From assembly GCA_030280995.1 (NCBI GenBank), contig JASXTE010000010.1:20663823-20727822 (forward strand): DNA of 64,000 nt, given 5' to 3'. Within the stretch, counting starts at the first letter, position 1. Each line of letters starts with the position of its first letter. Source of the stretch: Hemileia vastatrix. Its lineage: Eukaryota; Basidiomycota; Pucciniomycetes; Pucciniales; Zaghouaniaceae. The translations under genes were made by a program, and so were the position numbers. The notes beneath the pieces are model-generated. The model was not told where the DNA came from and did not search any database. It saw only the letters and a program-made list of their open reading frames with translations. Shown piece after piece: positions 1 to 10,940 of this stretch.

Positions 1-359
1 TAAACCAACCTGATCCAACTCAAGTACATTTTTTTCTTTTATCTTACCAATTCTTTTTTATTTACATTTTCTTATTTATAAATGGGCTGAAGAACTAATG
101 CAGGAGCCACAATCAACTGAGTCTGAAGCCAGAAAAAATGAAGAGGAGGAAAATGTGACATTGAAAAAAAAGTAAAGGGCTTCAAGTAGTCTGAATTTCC
201 ACTCTCAAAGAAGAAGAAAAAGTGATACTTAATCTCAAACCCATTTTTCTTCTATCAAAAGATTTTTGGAGAAATGTGATGCTGATAAGTGATACCAAAC
301 CTCTTAAAACTTTACTCTACTTTTCTTCTACTTTTTGTTAATATTTATTATCACTCTAG

Positions 360-763
360 AACAAGTGGAAGTTTCTAAAGAGTCTCTAAAGTTTGAAAAG
401 CAAAAATACGAGCTCTCTTTAAGGAGGGATGAAAGGGTACATGATTTGGAAGAGAAGAACTTTGAATTATCTTCACAGAGGGATGGTAGGACACAAATCT
501 TGGAGGAGAGGAAGCACAAACTCTCTTTATGGAAAGATGATGGGGGACAAGACTTGGAGGAGAAGAAATTAAAGTTATCTCTAAGTATTGAAAAATCAAA
601 GAAAGAGGAGAAAACACTTGAGCATCAAAACCTCATGAAACAGATGAAATATAAGCTTGATCATGAAGAAAATTTCAAAAAGAAAGATTTCTTGATAGAA
701 TGTGTTAAAGATAACAAATCTGTTGAGGAAATTGAACGTTTAAAGAAATTGTTTGGTGACTAG
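360..763 (+). CDS. 3' exon of a coiled-coil protein of unknown function (partial gene)
   Basis: An open frame runs to a TAG at 761-763 and encodes a highly charged Lys/Glu/Leu-rich protein with irregular heptads and repeats of the type LEEKxxxLSxxxD, so a long coiled coil is likely. The first ATG of the frame (335) lies in a pyrimidine-rich stretch ending in a good acceptor (CTCTAG, 354-359), so I place the exon start at 360. An upstream exon probably lies within about 82-171: it is open (AEELMQEPQSTESEAR) and ends at a possible GTAAAG donor at 172. The gene continues beyond the left edge. No catalytic domain is visible. It could be a decayed host gene or the C-terminal coiled coil of a transposon-borne DNA-binding protein; I do not recognise the family. 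Confidence 0.35.
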
Positions 764-967
764 TTTGTTTTTTTTCTCTCACACTTCAACTGTTCATAAT
801 TTATTGTACATAAAAATTTTTCTTCATTTCCTGTATTTCTTTACTCTATCCATCATTAGTTGAATTTTCATATTTTAATATTATATATTCTCTTTTAAAT
901 AAAATTTTCAAGAATTTTTAATGTTAAAAATTTATTTTTAGTTTAAATTTTCAAGTCACATATGAAA

Positions 968-1490
968 TTTTCCCAATTGCACCCCTGAATTTGATTGAAC
1001 TAAGGGGCAGATATCACCAAAATTCTTTCAAGTAAAGAATTTTTCAAGTCTTATATAAAATTTTGGCAATACCCCCCCCTGAATTTTATTGAAGTAAGGG
1101 ATGGATATTACCAAAATTTCAAGTCAATTTTTTTTGTAAGTCTCATATGAAAATTTGGCAATACCCTCCCCTTCATTTTATTGAAGCAAGGGGTGGGTAT
1201 CATGATAATTTTTCTAAGTCATCAATTTCACATGTCAGATTTGAAAATTTGGCAATACACCCCCTGTATTTTTTTTGAATTAAGGGAAGGGTATCACCAA
1301 ATTTTCAAGTCAAAAATTTTTTTAAAGTCTGATATAAAAATTTGGCAATACCCACCTCTGTATTTTATTGAATTATGGAAATGGTATCATCAAATTTTCA
1401 AGTCAAATTTTTTTTTAAAGTCTGATATGAAAATTTGGCAATCCCCCCCCCTACAGTTTATTGAATCAAAGAAATCAAATGACAAAAATT
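968..1490. repeat. Tandem repeat, about 93-bp unit, six copies
   Basis: The phrase TTTGGCAAT (first copy TTTCCCAAT) recurs at 968, 1062, 1154, 1248, 1341 and 1434, a regular spacing of 92-94 bp. Each unit carries a C-run (ACCCCCC), TTTTATTGAA, an AAGGG purine patch, TATCACCAAA and TTTCAAGTC. Units have diverged by substitutions and run-length changes, so this is an old minisatellite. The open frame across 1181-1492 is a by-product of the repeat. Confidence 0.85.
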
Positions 1491-1950
1491 GAAAATTGGA
1501 AATTTCTACAACCAATTATTTTTGCCAGTCCCAATGATGTTTTCCTATTTTATATAATAGCCATTAGAATGACCTAAGGCCAGACACAACATTATTTAAA
1601 AACATTAATCTATCTTAATGTAACTGAAATTGGGGCTCAAGGATTGTGGAGGCAATGTAAAGGGTAGGAATGGGGCTACAAGGGTTGGGAAGGCTGGAGA
1701 GAGGGGTGAGGAAGGATATGTGAGGTAGAAAAAAGGTTGGGAAAGAGTTGGAAGGGAAGATTAAGGGTTTCCAAGGCATTTTGAATGAAGAAAAGGGACA
1801 AGGAGAGGTTGGGAGGGGTGATATGGGGATCAAAAAAGGATGGAATACAATTGGGCTGGGAGGTTAGCAAAAGGGGTGGGGAGGGAAGACAAGCATTTGT
1901 TGATAGAACTGAAAGGTATGGGGATTGGTGCAAACTGAATGTGAAAATAG
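1491..1950. other. Non-coding spacer, purine-rich
   Basis: No gene is recognised. From about 1630 the + strand is G/A-rich (runs such as GGGGTGAGGAAGG). Proline- and serine-rich minus-strand open frames here follow from that composition and look spurious. Confidence 0.6.
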
Positions 1951-2804
1951 GAGGATGGACTCTATTCTTTGGGTGAAAAACAGAGTTCACTTCCATAAAA
2001 TATTAGCTGAAAAATAAAATATATAAGGTGAAACATTTAACTTCAGAAAATCAGAGAATGGACTCTGTTCTTCAGGCGAAGAAGAGTTTACTGCCATAAA
2101 ATATTATCTGAAACATGAAATATATAAGGTGAAAAAAATAATTTCAGAAAATAGGAGGATGGACTCTGTTCTTTGGGCGAAGAACAGAGCTCACTGCAAT
2201 AAAATATTAGCTGAAACATGAAAGATATAAGGTGAAAAAATTAACTTCTGAAAATAAGAGGATGGGCTCTGTTCTTTGGGCTAAGAACAGAGTTCACTTC
2301 TATAAAATATTAGCTTAAACATGAAATATACAAGGTGAAAAAACTAACTTTGGAAAATAAGTGGATGAACTGCGTTCTTTTGGAAAAGAACAGAGTTCAC
2401 TGCCATAAAATATCAGCTGAAACATGAAAGATATAAGGTGAAAAAATTAACTTCAGAAAAAAGGAGGATGCACCACACAATATAGGGGTTGGACTTGCTA
2501 GAAAGTCCCCAACCTGAACTCAGATGGAACTCAGACTGAACTCATAATGAACCCATACTGAACTATACTTGAACACCCACCTAAAACTGCTCTGCTGAGT
2601 GGTGTTCATCCCTGATTGCATGGTTTTGTTTTAAATAGCTCAATGTGTGTTCAATCTGTAGTGAGTTTGGGTCCAATGTTTAAGACTCGCTAGCAAGTCC
2701 TCCCCCTATATTGTGTGGTGATGGACTCTGTTCTTTGGGCGAAGAACAGAGTTCATTGCCATAAAATATTAGCTGAAACATGAAAGATATAAGGTGAAAA
2801 AATT
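1951..2804. repeat. Tandem repeat, about 103-bp unit, seven copies, each with a hairpin
   Basis: Units begin near 1951, 2054, 2155, 2258, 2361 and 2463. The seventh, which starts at 2463, is split by a MITE and resumes at 2724. Each unit contains CTCTGTTCTT, a loop of about 6 nt, and AAGAACAGAG, a 10-bp perfect inverted repeat in the best copies. It is followed by TTCACTGCCATAAAATATTA, ATGAAAGATATAAGGTGAA and TTAACTTCAGAAAAT. The period is 101-103 bp throughout. No coding potential is seen. Confidence 0.88.
2471..2720. mobile_element. 250-bp MITE with about 38-bp terminal inverted repeats and an ATG target duplication
   Basis: The ends are inverted copies: both start CACCACACAATATAGGGG and continue with GGACTTGCTAG, with about 4 mismatches over 38 bp. 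ATG flanks both sides (2468-2470 and 2721-2723). Removing the element plus one ATG restores the 103-bp repeat, which proves the insertion. Inside the left end, six 11-bp units (type CTGAACTCAGA) run at 2514-2579. CAC termini, a 3-bp duplication and subterminal repeats fit CACTA/EnSpm; the 3-bp duplication also fits PIF/Harbinger. It encodes nothing. Confidence 0.88.
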
Positions 2805-2807
2805 AAT

Positions 2808-2905
2808 TTGATTTTCTATCTTTATTATTCCCTTTTTATTTCTCTCTCCTCCTTCTTCCTTATTTTTCTTCTTCTTCTCCTTTTTCTAGACAACGTGCCA
2901 ATAAA
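2808..2905 (+). repeat. Possible remnant of an LTR 3' end
   Basis: A pyrimidine tract rich in CTCC, CTTCTT and TTCTCC ends in TTTCTAGACAACGTGCC. This resembles the 3' ends of the A-type LTRs (CTTCTTCTAGACAACCGG at 15711 and 26402; CTTCTAGCTGACCGG near 24082). No other LTR segment is recognisable next to it. Confidence 0.3.
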
Positions 2906-5900
2906 TAGAGAGTTTGAAGGAGATAGGAAGTCCCAAGTGAGTAAAGCAGAGAAAGGGATAAGTATGAAACTCAAATTCAAGATAAGAACAAGGTTTAATT
3001 TTTAGACCTCAGTTGCTAAAAAGAGGCTTAATGTATAAATATGGGGTACAGACATTCAATATTCTAAAAAGGTACTGTTTGAATATAACTTGAAAAATCT
3101 AATTTCATGACACTTAATTTTAAGTAGAAAATTAAGTATATATGTGATGGTGTGGAGGGACTATTAAACTAGGATTTAGAGACAGTTTGAGATGGTTTTG
3201 ATATCTATTAAAATTAGAATACCTTTTTCTCTATAAGTAACCATTCAGCTTAAATTAATCATTTCCTCAATGGTTCTGATTAGATAAATTTCAAACAATA
3301 GTAGCAAGGGGTGTATGAATTCTCCAATATCTAATTATTTTAATAGCAGATAAAAATATAATAACTCAATTATTATCCTTCAATTTATTTTACATTAGAT
3401 AGGTTATTTGAATGGGATATATGTTTTTATAACATAGTTCAATTTCATTTTTTGGTTCCTTTTTTGTGGGATGTATCAATTTTACTGAAACTTACAGTAT
3501 CACAACAAAAAAATGTTTTTTTATTTTTCTTATTCTCAAGAACCAAGGGGTAATTTGGGGATAGCTATAGCAAGTCCCTTTGTGCAATACTTTTTATGCC
3601 CAGTTGAAATGATCAGAATGTGGTTGGAAGATGGTTAGAAAATAATTTTTACCTTTTTATGCCTTTGCGCACAACCAAGTTTCAACTCAGTTCAATAAGT
3701 AGGCCAAAACCTGGTCTAATAACTAACAAGTACTCAGTGAGGTGACTTGCTGGAAATTTGCCTAAATTTCTCTTTGAAAATCTCTGGGGCTACCAAATAT
3801 AAATATTACTCTATTTTTAATATTAGATTGAGAAATAATATATTTTTATTTATAAATAGGCTTTGATTAATTTTAATTCTCTTTACATACTTATCCTTGG
3901 GAACTTTCCAGATTCCCTCTTATTTAAATTAATATGTTTTGTCCTCTACTACACATTTTTCCAGGAAGTAAAATCTCAAAATCAATTTCTAGTAGCTATC
4001 CTCAGTACTCTGTGATGTATTCAGAGCCCCATTTCTCTTATCCTACCCCTTAACTTTCTTGAGGGATGTTAGATACCTGTGCATAGCCACTATAGTATTG
4101 TTAGCTCTAATCTTATTTTCATATCTGTCATATCATCTCAGACACATTTGATAGAGGAGATGGAGATAAATTAGTTAATCTTTTACATACAGCCAAGCTT
4201 TATCAAGGTGACATGCATCCCTGCTCCCAAGTTACATCACAAAATTTGGGATTTTGACTTTCTCAAAACCCAAAAACTCAAAAATTTATTCACCACAGAT
4301 TGAAATTCCTCAGTTATTGTTTTTTCAAAGGACATGACACATAATTTTTTTAAAAGTAGTAAATCATCTTCAATGTGGTTTATTTTTTCAATACTTTAAA
4401 AGATAACTCAATAACTGGACTAGTGAATTTTTATCATTTTGTGGTATGTTTATTTAATTGAGAACATAAAGTGGAATGAGTTTCTTTTTTTTCTCCATTC
4501 TGTTATGAGTCTTTATGATTTTTCAACTCATAATTCAGTATCTCTCAAGATTAAAAATTAAGACCAGGATAAAGAAGGGACACTTGCATGAGTCCCCTCC
4601 TCATTTGTTTACTGATTTTACCAGCGTTTTTGCTAGAATTATTTATTGAATTATTCTATTTATGTCTCTCGGTAGAATTTGGTCTAAAAAACAGTCAAAT
4701 CATTAATGGGCTCAATGGGAATTTAATCACTTTTTTATTCTCCTTTATTTCTCAGAATTTTATTTTCATGCCTTCTCACCCTTTCTTTATTAGTTTATTC
4801 CATTTAAATTGATATTTCCTTTTCAATCTTTAGATAGATATATTGAGCTCTAGAACCCATTTGAGAGTTTCATCATCTTTTTAATTAGTTTTCTTCCTTC
4901 TAAGATATTTTATAAATCTTGAAGAGAGTCTTGAATTATTTGTTCCAACTACTTAAGAAATAACTTTATCACATTTTTCAAATAATTCCTCTGCACCTAA
5001 TAGAATCTTTAAAGCAGCCTCAACATCTTTTCTCTCATTCACTTTAAATATTCTCAAATGAATACAAATATGATCCTGTGTACTTTATGTGCATAAATTT
5101 ATTTATTTTCAAGCTAACATTTACTCCTCATTAATAGTAGGGATTTTAAAACTTAGTAAATGAGCACTTAGAGTTCAGTCTTTAATTTTCATGAATTAAG
5201 CTTTTATTTAATAAGAAAATTATAATCCAAAATGATTCTAAAATGTTTTAAATTCAAAGCTGAGACAATATCCTTTTTTATTTCAATGCCAACAAGTCAA
5301 TCTTCACAAAAAAATAATTGGTTTCATTATCTTTAAAATATTCTGCTTATTTGAAAACTCCACAAAGGGGGGGGAATAGAATACTAGATTTCTAGTGTTT
5401 TTTTTAGTCCCTGTTTGAGTTCAGTCCACAATTATTTTCTGAACCATGCAGTGACCTTGCTTGAACCCCTCCCTCACTCCCCCCCCTTTCTTCTCATAAA
5501 AGAATTATCCAAGCTTTTTCTGAGCCATAAGTCAAATCACATACAAAACTTTTGCATGAAACCAAAAAAAATAAAGAAAAATATCACTAGATGTCTAGTG
5601 CACTTTTATTTCCTCCTGTTTTGGTGGATGATTTGTTATGGAAGATTTAGGTTAATATTAGAACTGAAGTACAGTGGTTGTTTTCTAACTTTGATGCTCT
5701 TTAGTGTGTGGTAAACATATTCTCAATGCCACCAAATCTTGCTTAGTGCTCTTTCCCTTCAAGAAAAAAATTTACAAGCTCAAAGATCAGTTGCAAAAGC
5801 TATATGACCTCCATGTATTTGTTAAAATTTAAGAGGCTCTAACTTAAAATTAAGATTATCTTTTTGAATGTCTCTTTGAAAACGTCATTGACTCAATATC

Positions 5901-6234
5901 TGAAAAAATACAAGTGTTTGTATATCCCCTTTTTGAATCCACTGGTTGGTAATATTAAGAGTTATATATATATATATAATGCATATATCTCTAATTAATA
6001 TTCAGCTTTGAAATTTTTTTTCTTTTGATATTTTATCTTACTGGCTTCCAAATTTAATATTTGAAAAAAAAACACATTTTCAAAAAATTAAAAAATTAAA
6101 TTAAATTCTTGTTCTTTGTTTAGTTCTTATTTTTTTATTCTACATTTATTTTATAGGGAGTCCGCCACCATGATTGTAAATCTATCTGGTAGAAATACTT
6201 TAATTTTTAAAAAAATTCAAATTAAATATAAATA
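2906..6234. other. 3.3 kb AT-rich region without a recognisable gene
   Basis: Only short open frames without family signatures occur. Minor features are a (TA)n run at about 5962-5980 and a pair of near-palindromes (ACTAGATTTCTAGT at 5383-5396 and CACTAGATGTCTAGTG at 5585-5600) that may be the ends of a small MITE. Otherwise I see nothing annotatable. Confidence 0.55.
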
Positions 6235-9010
6235 TTAAAATAAAAATAAATAAATATAAAAAATAAAAATAAAAATAAAAATAAAAATAAAAATAAAAAT
6301 AAAAATAAAAATAAAAATAAAAATAAAAATAAAAATAAAAATAAAAATAAAAATAAAAATAAAAATAAAAATAAAAATAAAAATAAAAATAAAAATTAAA
6401 ATTAAAATTGAAATTAAAATTAAAATTAAAATTAAAATTAAAATTAAAATTAAAATTAAAATTAAAATTAAAATTAAAATTAAAATTAAAATTAAAATTA
6501 AAATTAAAATTAAAATTAAAATTAAAATTAAAATTAAAATAAAAATATGAATATAAATAAAAATAAAAATAAAAATAAAAATAAAAATAAAAATAAAAAT
6601 AAAAATAAAAATAAAAATAAAAATAAAAATAAAAATAAAAATAAAAATAAAAATAAAAATAAAAATAAAAATAAAAATAAAAATAAAAATAAAAATTAAA
6701 ATTAAAATTAAAATTAAAATTAAAATTAAAATTAAAATTAAAATTAAAATTAAAATTAAAATTAAAATTAAAATTAAAATTAAAATTAAAATTAAAATTA
6801 AAATTAAAATTAAAATAAAAATATGAATATAAATAAAAATAAAAATAAAAATAAAAATAAAAATAAAAATAAAAATAAAAATAAAAATAAAAATAAAAAT
6901 AAAAATAAAAATAAAAATAAAAATAAAAATAAAAATAAAAATAAAAATAAAAATAAAAATAAAAATAAAAATAAAAATAAAAATAAAAATAAAAATAAAA
7001 ATAAAAATAAAAATAAAAATAAAAATAAAAATAAAAATAAAAATAAAAATAAAAATAAAAATAAAAATAAAAATAAAAATAAAAATAAAAATAAAAATAA
7101 AAATAAAAATAAAAATAAAAATAAAAATAAAAATAAAAATAAAAATAAAAATAAAAATAAAAATAAAAATAAAAATAAAAATAAAAATAAAAATAAAAAT
7201 AAAAATAAAAATAAAAATAAAAATAAAAATAAAAATAAAAATAAAAATAAAAATAAAAATAAAAATAAAAATAAAAATAAAAATAAAAATAAAAATAAAA
7301 ATAAAAATAAAAATAAAAATAAAAATAAAAATAAAAATAAAAATAAAAATAAAAATAAAAATAAAAATAAAAATAAAAATAAAAATAAAAATAAAAATAA
7401 AAATAAAAATAAAAATAAAAATAAAAATAAAAATAAAAATAAAAATAAAAATAAAAATAAAAATAAAAATAAAAATAAAAATAAAAATAAAAATAAAAAT
7501 AAAAATAAAAATAAAAATAAAAATAAAAATAAAAATAAAAATAAAAATAAAAATAAAAATAAAAATAAAAATAAAAATAAAAATAAAAATAAAAATAAAA
7601 ATAAAAATAAAAATAAAAATAAAAATAAAAATAAAAATAAAAATAAAAATAAAAATAAAAATAAAAATAAAAATAAAAATAAAAATAAAAATAAAAATAA
7701 AAATAAAAATAAAAATAAAAATAAAAATAAAAATAAAAATAAAAATAAAAATAAAAATAAAAATAAAAATAAAAATAAAAATAAAAATAAAAATAAAAAT
7801 AAAAATAAAAATAAAAATAAAAATAAAAATAAAAATAAAAATAAAAATAAAAATAAAAATAAAAATAAAAATAAAAATAAAAATAAAAATAAAAATAAAA
7901 ATAAAAATAAAAATAAAAATAAAAATAAAAATAAAAATAAAAATAAAAATAAAAATAAAAATAAAAATAAAAATAAAAATAAAAATAAAAATAAAAATAA
8001 AAATAAAAATAAAAATAAAAATAAAAATAAAAATAAAAATAAAAATAAAAATAAAAATAAAAATAAAAATAAAAATAAAAATAAAAATAAAAATAAAAAT
8101 AAAAATAAAAATAAAAATAAAAATAAAAATAAAAATAAAAATAAAAATAAAAATAAAAATAAAAATAAAAATAAAAATAAAAATAAAAATAAAAATAAAA
8201 ATAAAAATAAAAATAAAAATAAAAATAAAAATAAAAATAAAAATAAAAATAAAAATAAAAATAAAAATAAAAATAAAAATAAAAATAAAAATAAAAATAA
8301 AAATAAAAATAAAAATAAAAATAAAAATAAAAATAAAAATAAAAATAAAAATAAAAATAAAAATAAAAATAAAAATAAAAATAAAAATAAAAATAAAAAT
8401 AAAAATAAAAATAAAAATAAAAATAAAAATAAAAATAAAAATAAAAATAAAAATAAAAATAAAAATAAAAATAAAAATAAAAATAAAAATAAAAATAAAA
8501 ATAAAAATAAAAATAAAAATAAAAATAAAAATAAAAATAAAAATAAAAATAAAAATAAAAATAAAAATAAAAATAAAAATAAAAATAAAAATAAAAATAA
8601 AAATAAAAATAAAAATAAAAATAAAAATAAAAATAAAAATAAAAATAAAAATAAAAATAAAAATAAAAATAAAAATAAAAATAAAAATAAAAATAAAAAT
8701 AAAAATAAAAATAAAAATAAAAATAAAAATAAAAATAAAAATAAAAATAAAAATAAAAATAAAAATAAAAATAAAAATAAAAATAAAAATAAAAATAAAA
8801 ATAAAAATAAAAATAAAAATAAAAATAAAAATAAAAATAAAAATAAAAATAAAAATAAAAATAAAAATAAAAATAAAAATAAAAATAAAAATAAAAATAA
8901 AAATAAAAATAAAAATAAAAATAAAAATAAAAATAAAAATAAAAATAAAAATAAAAATAAAAATAAAAATAAAAATAAAAATAAAAATAAAAATAAAAAT
9001 AAAAATAAAA
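6235..9010. repeat. 2.8-kb hexanucleotide array, (AAAAAT)n with (AAAATT)n blocks
   Basis: The region is almost pure A-rich hexamer on the + strand. (AAAAAT)n gives way to (AAAATT)n at about 6395-6540, then to a junction containing ATGAATATAAAT. The same three-part block repeats once (AAAATT at about 6694-6813; junction ATG at 6547 and 6823, exactly 276 bp or 46 hexamers apart). From about 6832 to 9010 the array is uninterrupted (AAAAAT)n, roughly 360 copies. The very long open frames here (Phe-Tyr, Phe-Leu and Lys-Asn repeats) are artefacts of a 6-bp period that lacks stops in some frames. Confidence 0.97.
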
Positions 9011-9243
9011 ACATTTCTTCCCCAATGATGTCATTTAAATTCATTATGTAAGCCAGGTGTTAAGTATAAGGACAAAAAACCTAGAAGAATGTTGCCCTTA
9101 TTAGATACTCACATTGTTTAGTGCTTAAAGATATGACTTAAGTCATAACTTAACCTTATAACAGTAATATATTGACAAACTCAGAATACTAATTTTAATT
9201 CCATTATTGCTGAAGTGGGAAAGTTATTTATTGGTATAATTTG

Positions 9244-9982
9244 TGTCAGCCAGACTACTAGACTTACCCAGTAAAATAACTACTTATTTACTAGAGTAGA
9301 GCTACACCTTTACCTCTTATTTTTTTAATTATTCTTACTTTATACATTACTTATAATAATTTTAACTAATTAATAAGTAAAATGAAGTAAATATATAATT
9401 CTAATGTTCCCTCATTTTTTATTCCTTAACAGCATCCTCATAACCGCTGAAAAGTAAAATAAACTATAAATATACTAAATATTAGATCAAATATTTTATT
9501 ATACTTTGACCTTTACAGAAACTTTAAATAAATCAAATAAATTATAATTAATATTAACATGTACAGACAAATTCTGTATATGAGTACATTATTTATAGAA
9601 CAACTTTAATTATTTTAAATTTCTATCTGTGGAATTGTTCTTTCTCTGATAATCATGTATATAGAATTTTGTTTTTGTAGTTTCTCTCCTTTTTGCCTAT
9701 ATAAGGCCTCTTAAACTGGCTGGTTCACTCATTCTATTCTTATTTATTATTATATTTTATATACAACAATTAATCTATTACTACTATTTACCATTCTTAG
9801 TACTTACATCTGTGTACCTCTAAGACTTTAAAATAATAATAATAAAATCTTCTCACCTCTTATTTTTAGTAAGAATTAATAAATAAATTCATATATACCA
9901 CTTTGAAATCTTGAGTCTTCCTTCACCTATCACTGCCGTTGAACTGTTAAAAATTCTTCTAGACCAAAAGAACCCCTTGAAA
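9244..9982 (+). repeat. 5' LTR of element B
   Basis: It begins TGTCAGCCAGACTACTAG and ends CCCCTTGAAA, where its partner ends CTCCTTGACA. It aligns along its length with 28315-28979 plus 38338-38410. Immediately downstream lies ACTGAGGCCCTTTC, the version in B of a motif that follows the LTR in elements A, D and M as well. Confidence 0.92.
9698..9704 (+). promoter_or_regulatory. TATA box of the B LTR
   Basis: TATATAA occurs in GCCTATATAAGGCC, the same context (GCCTATAAAAGG) found in the A-type LTRs. It probably marks the U3 core promoter. Confidence 0.6.
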
Positions 9983-10940
9983 ACTGAGGCCCTTTCTGAA
10001 TATTAGTTGACCCATGGTTATCTTGATGCTGGTGACCAAGGGATCATTGACTGCAACACCTATAGAAAAGTTTTGGACAAACAATGAACGATGAACATTA
10101 AAGGCACATTATTAACTTTTTCTCTGCAACTGGGTTTTGAAACTCACTCCAAATTTAAGTTTTATATAAGTGTAATTGTCCTATATATTTGTATTGACTA
10201 TAAAGGCTCTTATCTGTAGGTATAACTCTTCATATTTCATTATATACATATATTTTTTTTACTCAGCACTCTGTAGTTGGCATTAAATTGCTCAAATTAC
10301 AGGAGGAGGTGTCAGGTATGTAATTTTTTTTTCCTTGTTGACCAATATAGAGCATTATTTCACTTAGTCCTAAATTAATTTAATTTAAATTATTTAATTG
10401 AAAAAATTATATTATTTAATTATTTCAGTTGAGAAATTGTCCTAATAATTAAGATATTATTTTATTATTTCATGTTACAATTAGTCCTGGTAATTGAAAT
10501 AATAACAATATGTAAATTAATTATTTGATAAAAAATTATATTAATAAATCATTCCAGTTGAAATTTAGTCCTGATAATTAAAAAATATCAATATATAAAT
10601 TATTTATTTTATTAAGAAATCGTATTAATTATTTCTGTTAATTTTTTGGTCCTGATAATTAATATTTTATTATATTATTTCAGTTTATTTTTCAAAATCC
10701 TGGTAATAAATAATATCAATATCTTAGTAAAATAAATTGATTTAAAATTGTATTAATTAATTATATAAATTGTTTTTAGTCCTGATAATTGATATATTTT
10801 CATTATTTCAGTTTATTAGTAGTCCTGGTAATTGATAATAAACTTGAAATATTTTTTAATTTATTTCTTATTTTTTTAACTAGAAAGAATAATAACTGAT
10901 AAAAAATTAATATTTTTTTTCAACTCAAGTTATACAAACC
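9983..10940 (+). other. Untranslated leader of element B with degenerate repeats
   Basis: No gene is present. From about 10337 the motif AGTCCTGRTAATT and variants recur (near 10439, 10483, 10567, 10650, 10698, 10777 and 10822) within AT-rich DNA. TTGTTGACCAATATAG at about 10336 matches TGGTTGACCATAATAG in the leader of element A. This is probably structured leader RNA or a degenerate tandem array. Confidence 0.55.

Noticed and set aside
1615..1996. Pro/Ser-rich minus-strand frames
   Set aside because: They arise from a G-rich + strand; no homology or start context.
968..2804. CRISPR-like arrays
   Set aside because: The repeats are contiguous long units without unique spacers, in a eukaryotic context.
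4588..5714. Hydrophobic short open frames (74 and 99 codons)
   Set aside because: AT-rich composition gives Leu/Phe/Ile; no neighbouring exons or recognisable domains.
6200..9051. Very long open frames (742-944 codons) of alternating Phe-Tyr, Phe-Leu or Lys-Asn
   Set aside because: A 6-bp repeat without stops in some frames gives these automatically on both strands; no domain or start context supports a protein.
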